A DNA stretch of 64,000 nucleotides from Takashimella koratensis (taxonomy: Eukaryota > Basidiomycota > Tremellomycetes > Trichosporonales > Tetragoniomycetaceae): contig BCKT01000001.1 in the NCBI GenBank assembly GCA_003116875.1, positions 1,793,486-1,857,485 on the forward strand, given 5' to 3'. The notes under the pieces are model-generated. The model was given only the letters and a program-made list of their open reading frames with translations. It was not told the DNA's origin and made no database searches. Every line of letters begins with the position of its first letter. Positions within the stretch are counted from its first letter, which is position 1. Positions 34,406 through 47,700 of this stretch are shown here, one piece after another. A program made the position numbers and the translations under genes.

Positions 34406-35742
34406 TTAGAACAGGAGGAACGAGCCGCCGACGAAGGCCGCGAGGATCGAGACGACACCCGAAACGAGGGCGCCCGAAGGGATCGGAGCAGCGACGAACG
34501 CAGCGGCCTTGGAAGCGCTGGCGCTTGCACTGACAGCCGAGGAACTGGCTGGGGCGGTGACCGCACCAGTGGGCTGGGTCATGGTGGCCTAGAATCATCA
34601 GTCTCTGATGGTAGATTTAGGCAGGCAAGAGGACACTCACAGCAGCGGCAATACCACTGGAATAGGCAGCGGCAGCGGCAGTAGCGTTGCTCATTCCGTT
34701 AAGGAGAACATTGTCGATGAGGTGGACAACACCGTGGTTGGTGATAATATCACTCTGAACAATCTTGGCCGTCGAATTGGCCGACATGACGTACGAGCCG
34801 CTCGAGTTGGTGACGAACGTGAACGGCTCTCCGGCAGCCGAAGTGTAGTTGGCCGAAGCAAGCTGGGTCGAGTAGACGACGGAACCGTTGATAACGTGGT
34901 TAGCGAGGATAGTGCTGATCGCTGAAGTGTTGAGCGAGCCAAGCGACGAAGCAATGTTCGAAATTGCCGCGTTGTCCGGGCTGAAGATGGTCAAGCCGAC
35001 AGAGCTCTCAAGTGGGCCGAGAAGACCAGTCTGGTTGATCACTCCCGCAAGGGAAGGGAAGAGCTCTGTCGCAGCGGTCGCGAGATCAGGGGGAGGGCTG
35101 ATGACCTCGTTAATGACGTAGAGCGCGAGGTTGCCGACGACGGTCGCGTTGCCAGCAACAGTAATGTTGGAGGTGGCCTGGACGATCGAGAAGCCAGAGC
35201 TGTTGGCGGTCTTGGTGAGGACAAGCGGGGCGGAGAAGTTGCCCGGGAGCGAGTAAGTGCCATCACGGAGCAGAGTGCGGCCGATCGTGTGCGAGGGGCT
35301 GGTCGCAACGCCTCCCGCAGAGTAGGTGTTGTTGAGGATGTGGTACGACAGAATCTCGGTCAAGAGGGTCGTGTTGGAAGCGACGTCGTCCGAGACGTTG
35401 GCGAACGCAGCGTTGCTCGGCGCAAAGACGGTCTTGTTCCCGACCGCAAGCTGAGAAAGAAGAGCCAGTCCCTCAGTAGTGTTGGCAATAGCGCTCGCAA
35501 CCGAGACAAGGCCGGTCAAGTTGGCAGCGCTTTGCAGAGAGTCAGCGAGGCAGTTCATGATGGGACAGGCAGGGAAAGCCTCACGTGAGAGCTCCGAGCA
35601 CAGTGTTGAGGTAGGCACTAGGATTGGACGCGCTCGAGTTGGACGAGGCAGAGGCAGATGCCGACGCCGATGCCGAAGCCGACGACGAGCTCTGGGCTGC
35701 TACAAAGGCAGGGAGGAGAAGGAGGAGTGAAGCGAAACGCAT
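34406..35742 (-). CDS. GPI-type fasciclin (FAS1) cell-surface protein
   Basis: Secreted, probably GPI-anchored protein with two FAS1 domains, a class linked to adhesion and cell-wall organisation in fungi. Exons 35585-35742, 34641-35529 and 34406-34588 give 409 aa. It starts MRFASLLLLLPAFVAAQ, a clear signal peptide with AAQ cleavage, then an Ala/Ser spacer. FAS1 motifs: TVFAPSNAAFANV and NNTLL-type H1/H2 segments in domain 1, and GLTIFSPDNAAISNI and HGVVHLIDNVLL in domain 2. Many Asn-X-Ser/Thr sites are present. The third exon gives a Ser/Ala stalk and a C-terminal hydrophobic tail ending VVSILAAFVGGSFLF, as expected for GPI attachment. The upstream in-frame ATG at 35775 is rejected as start because it would bury the signal peptide. 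The gene is convergent with the Cdc4-type gene. Adhesive partners are unknown. Confidence 0.92.
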
Positions 35743-37417
35743 TTTGGGTTGAGGTTTGGCTGGGGACGCGGTCAAGGTCTCTCACTATGTGGAAGGACTT
35801 TGAAGGAGCAAGTTGGGGGTTGAGAGGGGGAAAGAGTTTCTTGGGGGCAAGTGGATAGGTTTTATACATCGGGGGGGTCAGGTGACGATCGGAACAGGGG
35901 TCGAGGTCATCGGAGCGAGGCGAGGAGAGCCGAGGAGGCAGGGTCAAGGCTATATGACCCCTCTGAAATGGGTGTAAATGGGATTGCGCCATCTGCGGGT
36001 AAGAAGAGAGAAACAGAGTTCAGTCTCGGACCAAGAGAAGGGCAGGCGAGCCAAGGCTGAGTGAGGGTGTGGAGGGTGTGGAGGGTGGGAGAGGAAGAGG
36101 GCAGAGGTGGGGAGGTGGGAGGGAGGGTGGAGAGGGTGCATGGTGCATGGTGCAAGGGATTTGGTCTCGCATACGATCTGCTGCGGTGTCCATCGCGCAT
36201 CGCGACAGGCATCGCGACAAGCTCGATCTGTGGTTCTTCCTGGGCAGGAATAATGACAAGAGAAGAAGTAGGAAAAGCGTTACTCGGCTCCAGATCGTGG
36301 ACTGGCAAGGCGCGGACGAGGGCAAGACAAGAAGTCAAGGTTCCGCTGTGCTCCGCTCTGCCACTGACACCATTGACAGATACCTCTCTTGTTCCCCTTG
36401 CCCTTGGCCCTTGGGCCTTGGCCATTTCCCCCTGGCCCGGCCCTGACCCCAGATTCCAACCCCACTCGAGTCAATGGGCTACAGCGGCAGGAACCGGTTG
36501 GCGGCTTAGTAGTGCGTAGTGCGTAATACAGTCAAGCATCATGGGCCGTAGCCCCATTGCTGTAACGAACCAAGCCCCATTCTTCCCCATTCGATCTGGG
36601 GTAGTGGGTTAGTGCAGAACAAGAAGCAGCATGCAACCCTCAAGCCAGAGTAAAAATATCCCTCCTTCGATCTGGTGACGAAACGGCGAGGGCGGGCCCA
36701 CTTTGCCCCTTTGAGCTTTAAACGCTCAAGACAGAGTTTGAGCGCGCGCGCGCGCGCGTCAGACCGTTGCGTCTCGCTCCGGTTCCCCCAGGAGAAACGA
36801 CTTGTTCCTAACGCAGCGAGATAAAACGCAACTGTCGGAGTTGACCTACAGATGGATCTATGCGCCCCGTGTCTCATGGGCGTCTCCTGTTGCTGTGAGG
36901 GGGAACAGGAGTCGAGGGGTCGTTGTCCCATTTCTGTGCCTGCCATTCAAATGGTCATGACCTAATAACTCGCCTGACCTCGCCTGACCTAGCTTGTCCT
37001 GATCTAATATACTGTATTCTGCCGGACCCCCGTCTCTGTTTCGGTCGATGGGGTCATTCTCACCCCAGCTGCACCTGTTCTGTCCCGTATGCAGAGCTCA
37101 AACGAATGCTAAACTGTGGGTCTGGTGTTTCATGAATCTTGCTTTACTGCGACGAGTCCCCTACCCTCTCGGTTGCACGTTCTATTCTCCGTCCCCTCCG
37201 ATAGACGATATGCGACGTCCATCTCAGCATTGCACCTGCACTCACCACCGACCCCTACGCACCATCTTACATCGCACATCGCACATCTTGCACAGCAAAC
37301 AACGTCGTCCTCGCCTTTAGAGTTTGGCTCTCGCCACAGCACGGGACCTCGACCGCCTCGCAACCGTCTCTTGTTCTCACTGCCGTCCGGCTGCCCCTTT
37401 CTAAAACCTCGCCCATC
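35743..37417. other. 1.7-kb divergent intergenic region
   Basis: Between the fasciclin gene (minus) and the VPS9 gene (plus). It holds GGTG/GGAGGG-rich stretches (36060-36140), a GC-alternating run (36742-36758, about eight GC units), short direct repeats (CTTGGCC/CTTGGCCC near 36395-36425; TGCATGGTGCATGG near 36138; CTCGCCTGAC twice near 36970), and a pyrimidine tract before the VPS9 ATG. No coding exon, tRNA or transposon relic was seen. It is the longest apparently gene-free stretch in the window. Confidence 0.45.
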
Positions 37418-40400
37418 ATGGAGCAACAGAAAGCCGGTCTTCTCTCCTCACTCTCCCTCGGTCGAATGTCGCGCAGCCCTCGCATCCCCTCAGCCAGCTC
37501 AACAACCAGCACCAACGAGACCATCGCTCACCCTCTTCTTGGAGCTTCGACCTCATCTCTCAATCTTCCAGGTGATATTGCTTCTGGTGGCGGCCCAGAC
37601 GCAAGCTCTTCTGGTCACCCTGCGAGAACTGTATCGGGTTCAAAGGTAGCCGTGGATCCAAGCTCGTTACCATACAAACCGAGGCAGCGACACGGACACG
37701 AGCGTTCCCAGAGTGGGTCAGGAAATGCCACAGACGCCCTCTCTCCTATCAGTACCGCAACAACTGCGTCGACAACGATACCAGCTTCCCCTGCGGGGCC
37801 GACCGTGGGTGTCTCTGCACTTCCGACAACCTCAACCTCGACATCGACTACTTTTGCGCTCCCACCCTCCGCTATGGACACGCCATCAGCTCAGCTCGAC
37901 CCCTTTTCCGGACTAGCGACCAGCTCGTCATCAGCGACAAGCCGACTCCAACTCCAAAGCCTCAAGGCGGCAGCGCAACAAATAGGGCTCGGGAACGGGA
38001 GCATGGGAATGGGGATGATCGACGCCATATACGAAAAGGGCCAGCTGGGTCGTGCTAAGGTTGGGGACGGTGGTGACTGGGGGGATCTCTTGCGGGTATT
38101 GGTTACTGGAAAGGTAGGGCATTGCTTCTACCAGAGCTAATTCACCACAGGCTGTTATCTTCCTGCCATCGTCGCCCGCTTCTTCCTTACCCATGACTCC
38201 GCAAACTTTGAGAGACCACATCGCTTTCTTGTCCCCACCGTTGGCGGCTTCAGATAGCTCGACTACCTGCTACGTTGTCGTGACTTTATCGGGGTTGATA
38301 GGGACACTCCAAAGGTAGGTAACTCCACGACCATCTGCTCACCATAAAGCGACCAGCTCGCATTCGAGGCGACCATTCCAGTCGACTCTCCGTTGATCGC
38401 TACTCTTCGAGAGGGAACAAATCGAGCAGGGGTCCTCTCAACACTACGACCAACCGACATCGTGTCATCGCCTCCATCATATCCCTTGTCATCTGAGACC
38501 GCTGTCCTCTCATTCCCGCCTTTGGGTAAAGGAGGTGCTTCAAGTGGTTCGTCCGTCGAGGGGAAACCCGAGCGTCGAGAGAAGGATCCATCCACCAAGT
38601 TTGGACGAATCAATCCATTCGCCCTATTTGGCTCCTCGCAGCACGCACAACAGTCCAGCTCCCCCAGCAACACGGAGGACCAGCCTTTAACTAACCCGAC
38701 TTCGAGCCCCCGACCTTCGTCACTCCTTTCATTGGATGCAGAGACAGCTTCGATCCAGTCCGACCTTACAGTGCAAGGCGACGGGTATCAAGTGACAGCA
38801 TACATTATTTCACGACCGATTCGCTATGCCGACGTTCACAAGAGTCTGGTCAAGGCTCTTCGAACATCGATTCGAACCGAGCTCGATTCTCTGCCGGACA
38901 AGGTCATCGAGCGGGTCTCGAAGCTCGTCCTCGCGTCAATCTGTCCAATCAGCTCTGGTGCCGTGGACACCAACTTGCTCAAGTCTCACCACGTCGGGTC
39001 CGAACCCGACGAGCCACTAGACTTTTCCGATCCACAGGGATGCGGCGTTTATCTGCAGTCCCTCATGGAGTCTGTCTACGACGATCTGATCTCCCACCAC
39101 CGCTCAGAACCGACCGGCGGTTTGAAGCGCAAGACAAGTGGTACGGTGCCCTGGAACAGGGGCCCGTCAGAAGACGCTTCCAGCTTGAAAGACCATTCGA
39201 CACTAAGGCAGCAGCGAGAGGAGATAGCCGAGCACGAAGCTAGCGAAGGGACAGAGCGGGTCGAAGCTCTTGTCTGTCGTTTGTTGTACAACCGGTGAGG
39301 CGCTTCGTATGGTCAAGAGCTGAACGCGTAGCATCTTCTCTCCATTAGGATCAGACGATTCGCGACACGACGAAGCTTTGGCTTCGCGGATTGCGGCGCT
39401 TAACATGCTCGATCTTTCTCTGGATCACCTAGGTCTAATCACTCGACCGGAGAATGAAGTCACCAAGGGAGCGCTAGCCGCTGGTCTGTCCAACCTAGTG
39501 AAGAGTGTTGGCACGGGTGAGTCTATGATTTGAAACGGAGCTGACTTTTCAGAACTGCAGAAACTTTCGTTATCTCGCTGTCTTAGCCCCAAGGACAAGG
39601 CAGATGTGCTTGTAAGCGCTCACAAGGTCGTTGTTGGTGAGTGGTCCGGTAGATACCAGCTCTGACTAATAGATGGACTCGCCAAATTGCCGCCTGTCAA
39701 GCTTCGACCTGAAGGAGAACCTTACAAGGCCCCTCCACAAGAGTTAGAGGAGGAAGCAAGTTTTTCGGAGCCTGTAGAGCTGAACCCTTTGATGACCATC
39801 GCCGAAGTCAGCGAGAGGACGCCCCTCGCTCAGGGAAACAACCCTAACCCATCAGTTCCCGACCTGGTCCTACCCGACTCGGCGACCCCCCAATCCCAAC
39901 CGGCCGAGGCTGAGATTGAAGAAGCACTCGCCAGCTCTGTCCTCGGAGGTTTGTCCACCGAAATAGAGCAGCCGGAGCACAAGGACACGCCGGAGACGTC
40001 AGAGGCAAAGGGCTCACCAGCGACGCCAGAACCAAAGGAGGACTCCGCAGGAACGTCTGGAGCGGACCTCATTTTACCCATCATCATCTACGCCGTCGTC
40101 AAGTCCAACCCAGCACAGCTCGCGTCTCAACTCCAGTATCTCAGGCGCTTCCGATCGGCGATTTGCTTGACCGGTGAAGCCAGTTACGCTATCGTGAACC
40201 TCACCGCTGTCGTCGAGTTCCTCGAGCACGTTCAATTGTCAGACCTAGGTCTTGGCGACGATTCCGACAGAGTCATCAGTGTCGAGGACTTGGATCCTAT
40301 CACCCTCAGCGAGGACGACAATGCGGACGCGGCCAGTATCGCATCTGCCAGCTCTCGACTCCGAGGACGCGTTTTCCAAGTCGGAGAGCTTGCTGCGGGA

Positions 40401-41446
40401 TCAGCCAACAAGGTCATCACAGGCGTAGTCGATTCATCCTTGTCTGCACTGAGAGGTTTCATTGGTACCGGTCCCGAGGGTGTAGACGCCGAAATGACGG
40501 AGACCGTCCCTGCACCTCGCCCCGGTATGCGACCCAGGCAGGCATCAACGTTTTCTCTTGCTTCTGTTACGGCGTCCGTCGCCAACATTGCAGCGGCTGC
40601 GACGACGGCTGCCGCGCGTACTCGATCACGAGCGAGTTCTCGGGCCTCTGAGCAGGTCTGGGGCGGCAACCAGGAGATGATCGATGTTTCCAGCCGTCCG
40701 GCGTCGGTGCGGGAGCGCGATCCTGTCATTGGTGGATACTCGGACGAGGAGCCTGAGTCAGACAACGACTCGATTAATGATAAAGCAGGCGCCGAGGAGG
40801 AGCACAAGAGTCATTCACGATCCGGGTCGTTTGGACGACAAAGGGCCAAGTCGGATGCACGAAGTATCATGAGTGTCTCGAGCGCACTATCGCGTGACAA
40901 TACCAATAACAGGCGAGACGATTCCAAGTCGGAGCGAGTTAGTATTGGAGATCGGCTGGCGACCATCGGTGTGCTCGGTAGGATCTCGCACCCTAGCAAC
41001 ACCGAGTTGTCGTCAACGGCGATGGAGTCTCCTTCGTCAAAGGTGAGGAGGCGCAGGTTGATCTCACTCGCTCAGTTTCGTTCAACCAACTGACTCTCTC
41101 TTCTCGGTTCTATAGCCTGGTCTCTTGCCGAATCTCACGACGCGCTCTGCTTCCGCCTCTCACGGCCGACGATCTTCTCTCCTCGCCGGATCTTTGAACT
41201 CTCCCGCCGGCAGCACGTTCTCCCTCCCCATCTCCCCGGCGCCTACCGAGCCCCTTGAGCCTCCGATGGAACGATTCATGACCTGTGAGTGCAGTTGGTT
41301 AAGTAAGATCAAACCTTCACTAACGATATACTGTAGGTGAATTGGGCGATATCAGACTTCACGAGGTTGGCACTTTGCTACGTGACTATCGTCGACTCGC
41401 GGCCATCGTTAACAGGATGCAGCAAACCCCTTCCCCTCAACCATAA
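37418..41446 (+). CDS. VPS9-domain Rab5-type guanine-nucleotide exchange factor
   Basis: Likely activates a Rab5-family GTPase on endosomes or vacuolar trafficking membranes. Exons 37418-38113, 38151-38314, 38350-39294, 39332-39516, 39553-39636, 39673-41042, 41116-41284 and 41337-41446 give 1,240 aa in phase. The N-terminal region (to about residue 240) is Ser/Thr-rich; an uncharacterised conserved-looking part follows (AVIFLPSSPASS, CYVVVTLSGLIGTLQS). The VPS9 core is in two blocks: SLDHLGLITRPENE..LSPKDKADVLVSAHKVVVDGLAKLPPV (about residues 620-702) and DLILPIIIYAVVKSNPAQLASQLQYLRRFR (from about 820), the latter containing the catalytic Asp and the Tyr-type helix. About 115 acidic, Pro-rich residues lie between them. 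The C-terminus is Arg/Ser-rich with a short final helix. Relation to yeast Vps9 or Muk1 cannot be settled from sequence alone. Confidence 0.83.
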
Positions 41447-41761
41447 AACCATAGATGTGACGTTTTGCAATCATTCATTTGCATTTATATTCTCAGATAT
41501 AGAGATTGATCCACACACACGCAGACCTTATTCTAGTCTCCTCACGGCACACCGTACCACTGCTAATCCACACTACAACGATCGGGTATAGATGTATTTA
41601 CGTATCTTGGGTAACCATTTGACATTATACAAAAGAGAATCGATGCAGACGAAATGACGTTGAAGAACCTGAGCGAAAATCACACAGCACCCAAGGGATG
41701 AGAGACGTAACGGGGACGTAAAAGGAGGTTGTTGAATAGATGGAGATGGAGGGATAATAAT
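41447..41761. other. Convergent 3' intergenic region
   Basis: These 315 bp lie between the VPS9 and TRA1 stop codons. The sequence is AT-richer than the flanks (TGCATTTATATTC, AATAATTTAG), as expected for overlapping polyadenylation zones. Nothing else was seen. Confidence 0.4.
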
Positions 41762-44700
41762 TTAGAACCAAGCCATAAAATTTTCGTTCATCGAGACGAG
41801 AAGAGTAGGCGCAGTAGCCTGAGAGATCAGGGTGACAACGGCATGGTTGATCAATGGTCCGCCAGATGTCTGAGGAAGACAGAGTCAGCTTGAGAAGCAC
41901 GAGAATCAAAGTCTTCGTTGAAACACTTACCTTGTCCTTGGCTTCGGCAATGACGCCCATGAGCTCTGCGCGACGGATAAACTGGTCGACGTTCTTGTAC
42001 ACCAGCGATGTAAGGGGCACCTCGCTGTTGTTCTTGCCGTGCATATTGGTCCATGACAAGATCTCGTCGCGAATGAAGAGATGGAGTGTGCTGGCAAGAT
42101 CGAACTCGGGCATGGTGAGGCAGTTGGCGATCGCCGTCACTGCCGAAGTGACGACACCCTCGACACCGACTCGGGTGATGAAGTTTTGCATGTTGGGCGT
42201 GAGTCGGAACGGCACCGTCTCCGAGGCTTGGAGGATGCTCTGACTGCCTGCAAACGCTGTACAAAAGTTGGTTCATACCTTCTTTGGTTTCAAAGCTTGA
42301 CTTACAAGGTAACACCTCGGTCATGTACATCTGACCCGTCTTGCGGCTCAAATGGAAGCGACTGGGCGCACGGTTGCTCAAACAGCAGACGTACGTCATG
42401 AACGCAGTCGAAGCTGTCTGCAGGGCGAACTGCTTGCGCATGAGCCACAAGCTCTCGGAGTCCGCCATGTGCTTGATCATATACTATGCGAGTTCAGCTT
42501 TTCATCCTAAGTCACCATTTTTTCTGCACTCACGTTGGTCAAGACGGTCTCCGGAAGCATCTTGGCCTGAATGCGCTCCATGATCTCTACCTTGAGCTGG
42601 ATCGACCGGTTGTCCGACTTGGGGATGACCGGGTCGTGGAGCTGTCGCTGCTGATCACAGAACTCGAGAATAGTGTCTTCGCGAGTCTGCCCGTGGCCAA
42701 TGACAAAGTCATCGTAGATATCCTGCAGACTGACGTAAGACGAGTCGCTCTGTAATAAGCGAATCTGCGCGCCCAGAGCCACTGCGATTGGCAGATGGAA
42801 TTGCAAGTTGCGGCGCCTCGATTCCTTGCGTTTGCGAAGGACACTGCACTGTCAGTGAATGTCACCATATAGGCACGTACCTGTTCATGATTCGGAAGAG
42901 CTGCATGAGGCGGTCCTCCCGACGGCAATGCCTGGCTGCCGGCATCTGCACCGTGAACGGATAGAAGACACCGTTGTGACCGATCATGGTAATGCGACGG
43001 AAACAAAACCCGTGAGCGCGACCGTACTCGACACGAGGGTGGAAACGAGCAATCTTGACAAGCTCTTCTGATGGGTCGATATGTTGAACGTATTGACCGG
43101 GCACTTCGACGTCTTCCGACTTGCTCAGATGGAATTCGGACATGTTCACTCCTTGCTGGTCCAAAGCGGTATGCTTGGGCCTGGCATCGAGCGCCCTTTC
43201 GTACAAGTCGCGCCAGAACTGAAGTCTGCGGATGTACTCTCGAAGCTTGGGGACGTCCTTGACAAAGTCCCGCTCGATCGCGCCCTTAAGAGTCAGACAG
43301 GGTGTTGCAATTTCTTTGAAGCCTACCCTGATATCCGGTTGCAAGTTGGTCGCAAATCTGATGAGGTTTTCCTTGGTGCTCTGGTTGAGCTCAGTGTCAT
43401 CGTTCAAGAACCCGCCGCGGCTGCTCCATTGCTAAAAGGTGATCAGTCATTTGCTCATGGCATATGTACTCACGACCATGGCATCGTTCAACAAGGCCGA
43501 AAAGAAGCGGTAGATGTCTTCGTCTGACGCGGGCTTGGCACGGTACTGGAATTGATCAACCATCTTCTCCATGCAGAGGGCGAGGAATGGGTGCTGGGTC
43601 TTCAGGTAGCTGTAGATATCGTCTGCGAGCTCCCAAGGCTGCCGAGGTTGAGGTGCTGTCGGAGTCGAAGCAGCTGGCGTGCCCGCCGCAGCCGGTTGTG
43701 GTGTTCCCGACCCGTTTGCGGTAGCCGAAGCGGGCTGACTAGCAGATTCATCCTTGACAGCGACCTCCTTGCCCTCGACTTTGGGTGAGGCTGTGCTGCT
43801 CTCGCCGTTGGCGGGCGTCGCAGCCGCTGACGCCGCTTTAGCCTCATTGGCCTTCCGAAGTGCTGCGCTGCGCAAAGCTTGCTGTGCTTGCTTCTTGCCA
43901 CTGCTGAAATCCTCACGAGCAACCCGCAAGCTGTAGAACAATGCCTGATCCGTCAGCTTGATGCTAGGCTCAATAACTCACCTGAGGGTGCTTCTTCGCA
44001 ATCAACATGAGAATCGAGCGTGCAATCTTGGCCTCGCGATGGGAGAGCGACAAGAGCAGCTGAGGAATCAACGTGATCCAATACCAGACAATGATGTCGC
44101 TCTTGAACGCTTCGAATGCCTTGGCGATGTTGCTGTGGCTGTCGTCGAGGCCGAGGAGCCACAAGATACGGAGGTGAAGAGCGCGTGACTTGTGGTTGGC
44201 GTATAGGTTCGCCGCCTGCATATAGCAGGAGACGGCGCTCGACGCCCTTAGCGCTCGGTCTTGTGCCCAAGACTCGGCCCACGCTGCCTCGCTCATCTTC
44301 TGCTCTCCAGGTGCCGGCTCGGGCATACCGCCAGGCGGAGCCTGTTCCGGCTGCTGTCGGTACATCTTCTCGTTGAACTTGCCCCACTCGGCCCAAGCCT
44401 TGGGGAGGGTAAAGTCCATCTGCACGGCGTGAGCAAACTCGGCGTTTGCTTCGTGGTCTTGCCCAAGCTGCGAGATGAACATGCCCTTGAGCATGAGGAA
44501 CTCGGCCTTCTGGGACGGCGCAAAGTAGACGAGGTTGGTGGTGCTGATGTTGTCGAGACCCTCGTTGAACTTGTCTGGACGCTGGAAGTAGCACAAGGCT
44601 TGTTCGCGCAGTTTCAAGAAGGCCTCCGAAATCTCGATGTTGGGAAGCGAGTAAATCCGGTTTAACGCCGTACTGCAGACATCTAAGAGGCCATGGCGAC

Positions 44701-47700
44701 GAGCGACTTCACCAAAGCGGTTGATCATCCACGCCGTCTCGTGGTAACCTCTGTACCCGTGGGTCGCCGTCTCGCCGGGCGCGATCATGGGAATGTACAC
44801 CTTTGTAACGGCTTGGAAAATATGTTGACGCCAGGCTAAGAGATCGCTCCACACGCTGATGTCGTCCCAGAAGTTGGGCAAACGTTCACGCCACGTGGTG
44901 AAGATGCTCTTGAGATCGGTATTGACACGAAGCTCCAAATTGTGAGCAGCCGTCATTTGCAGACTATCGAAGACCGACGATGCCTCGCCGAGCTCGACGA
45001 CTTGCTGGAACAGTTGCAGGAGGGGGAGGTGAGCGCCTGTAATCGACGATGGGAGACTGATCCATTTGCGGATAGCGACCTGCTGGGCCTCGTCGACGAT
45101 ACGCAAGAACTCATCAGGCGGCTCGCGCGATGTGTGAGCTTTGATAAGAGCGGTGAAAGCCTCAAAGATCTTGCGTCGAGGAGTCGGGGTACCGGCGACA
45201 GTGCGAAGATTGGTCTCGATCATCTCGCGATCGGGCGACCCCCAGTCGGACAAGCGCCAGGCGCACTCGAGTAACAAGTCGGCGTCCGAATCGGCGCGTG
45301 CGAGTTCGGTGAGAGATTCCCACTGCTGAAGCTTTTGAGCCGCGAGAATCCAGTGGTCCTCCCAGAAGCAGTATTCCTCCTCGCTGAAGGGCAGGTGACC
45401 GTTACGAGCCTTAGTCTGTGCCTGCTCGTACATGTCGGTCGCCTGTGGCCATCGGCCATTTTGCTCGAGAGTGAGACCGGCCGTGGTCTCCGGGAATACG
45501 CATCGGCCTCGCGCGAGGCCGTAGAACATGTCGTCCTCGCCAAGCTCGTTGTAAAGCTCGCCGAGGGCCGTTGCACAGCTGTCGCGGAGCATGTCGTCCC
45601 CTCGATACACCTCGGACAAGGCGGTAAGTATCTCAAAGCCGGCGTGCCAGGCGTTGAACGTCTTGGCCAGGTACTTGATGAGCACAGGCGGGACGGTCAC
45701 TGGCGGCTTGCAAGGAGCGATAGCTTCCAGAAGGGTTTTGATGACGTTGGGCCGCATCTCTGCCTGCTTGAAATGATAGTCCTTGGCGAGAAGCTTGGAG
45801 ACGTATGGCGTAAAAGACGTTTGATGTGTTCGAGACAACGACGACCAGCAAGCCGGGAAGATCTCAACCCAGAGCTGATGAGCGACAGCCGAATCAACGT
45901 GGACCATGGTGCGGAGGTAGCGTACGACGTCGCCGAGTCGCCAAGACAATTTCTGCAACGGATCGTCGTCAAACAGCTTGGGAAGAGGTTTGCGCAGGAC
46001 CGAATCGCGACTGTCGGCGACTCCAAGGACGAGGCTGAACAGCTGGGGAATCCAGTAGTAGTCGGCTAAGGTCTCCCAATTCTGCACCGAATAGAGGTAC
46101 TGTAGCCTCAAATTCAAGGTATTCGGCAGCGTCTGCTCAAGCTTGTCCAAGAATCGAGCCCGTTGCGCGGTGTCGTTCGACCTTGTGCCCAGTAGGAACG
46201 CTGGCTCGAGCTTGTGGGTTAAATCGGTACCGCTTAATGTGTCGAGTTCGTACACTTCGTAGATCAGGTCGAGGTACTGCTTGAAAAGGTTGGCGTCCCG
46301 ACTCTCGAACGCGGCCATGCGCATCAAGAGGCCAGCCTTGTCTTTGGCAATCAAGGGACCGTCGAGATCCTTGACGACCCATTGACGAACAAGGTCCAAC
46401 AAGTATCTGCACAGGACGGCGTTGCTCGACTTGTCGATGAGGATGGCGAGGAGGTTGAGCAAGTAGCGACGCTGGTCCTTGAGGTCACCAAGGCGGTCGC
46501 GGATAATATCGAGGATCGAGATGATGTGGCGGTAAGTCGTGTCCGGTCCGGTCACCGTGGTGTGGTGTTTGGCGAGACCGCTGAGCACTTTGATCAAACC
46601 TGACGCAATGCTCTCGGTCAGGAGAACCTTGGGTTGGACCTTGAGCCAGCAACGGAGGAGGAAGATTGTCCCGGGCAATTCGCTATGCGTGCGGAGGCTG
46701 CCGGCGAGACCGTTGTTGACGGCATTGGACACAAACTTGAGAAGCTTTTGATCGTCCTCATCGCTGTCTGCAATCTCTTCCTCGGGCATCTCAACGAACA
46801 TGCGCTCGGTGAGGGGTCGAATAATGTCATGCAGGGCAGCGTCGTCGAACAACCAGACCTTCTCGAGCAACCGGCGAAGTGTCTCAAGGTTGACCTTCAC
46901 CCAAGCTTGGTCGCGCACTTCAGCCAAAGCCGCGATAGCTTCAGTCGAATTGGCCACGGTCGCAATGGTGTTGTCGTTGATCTCCTACACCAAGGTCAGC
47001 AAAAAGTAAAGTTGTAGAAGATGAATAGCACCTACCTGAGACATAGGACGGGTAAAGTACGCCATCTTGACCAAGACGTTGGGTAAGCCCTTGGGACCGA
47101 GCATTTCCTTGAACAGATCCAAGGCTCGTTTGCTGAGACCCCCTCGCGCGACCGGGTCGGAAGACTGTGCGACGAGTCGGAGTAGATGTGCGAGAATGAG
47201 CTCTCGCGTTGAGGTAGGAGTAGCCCATCCACCGCCTGAATGGCTGGAGATGGCGGTACCTGCCCGGTCGACACGTTGACGCTTGAGCGGTGATGGTGCG
47301 ACCGAGGACTCGCGAGCATCGCCATCCACCTCCATCGCTTCGTCGCGAATCGCCATGCGCTTCTTCTCCCAGCGGAAGATGAGCTCGACCACGTCCACGC
47401 TGAGCTTCTTCATCTCCGGCGTACCTGCCTGGACGAATCCGAGCTTGGGCAGCGACTGGGCGATGTACGGAACGTAAAGATCGCGGTAGTCGAAGAACAG
47501 GTCTGGGTGATTGACCAGCAGCTCGCATACGGTAACGAGAGTTCCCGTTTGCTGGCCCTCATCCACAAGCACAGTCCGTACTTTGGATGCCCAGTCCGGG
47601 ACTACGGCGCCTTGAACCATAGGATCGCGAACGGTGATGCACGACGCGAGGGTGTCGAGCGCCTGGCGGAAGAGGCTGCGGGACTCGTTATCCTTGAGTC

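Noticed and set aside
35743..35775. Upstream ATG (35775) as start of the fasciclin protein
   Set aside because: It would put about 11 polar residues before a typical signal peptide; the second ATG (35742) begins MRFASLLLLLPAFVAAQ directly.
36742..36758. GC-alternating run as a regulatory Z-DNA element
   Set aside because: Only about eight dinucleotides, no other supporting feature; treated as simple sequence.
8993..41446. A functional endosomal-traffic cluster (kinesin-3, Sec7-PH, VPS9)
   Set aside because: The three genes are tens of kilobases apart with unrelated genes between them. This looks like chance, since trafficking genes are common.
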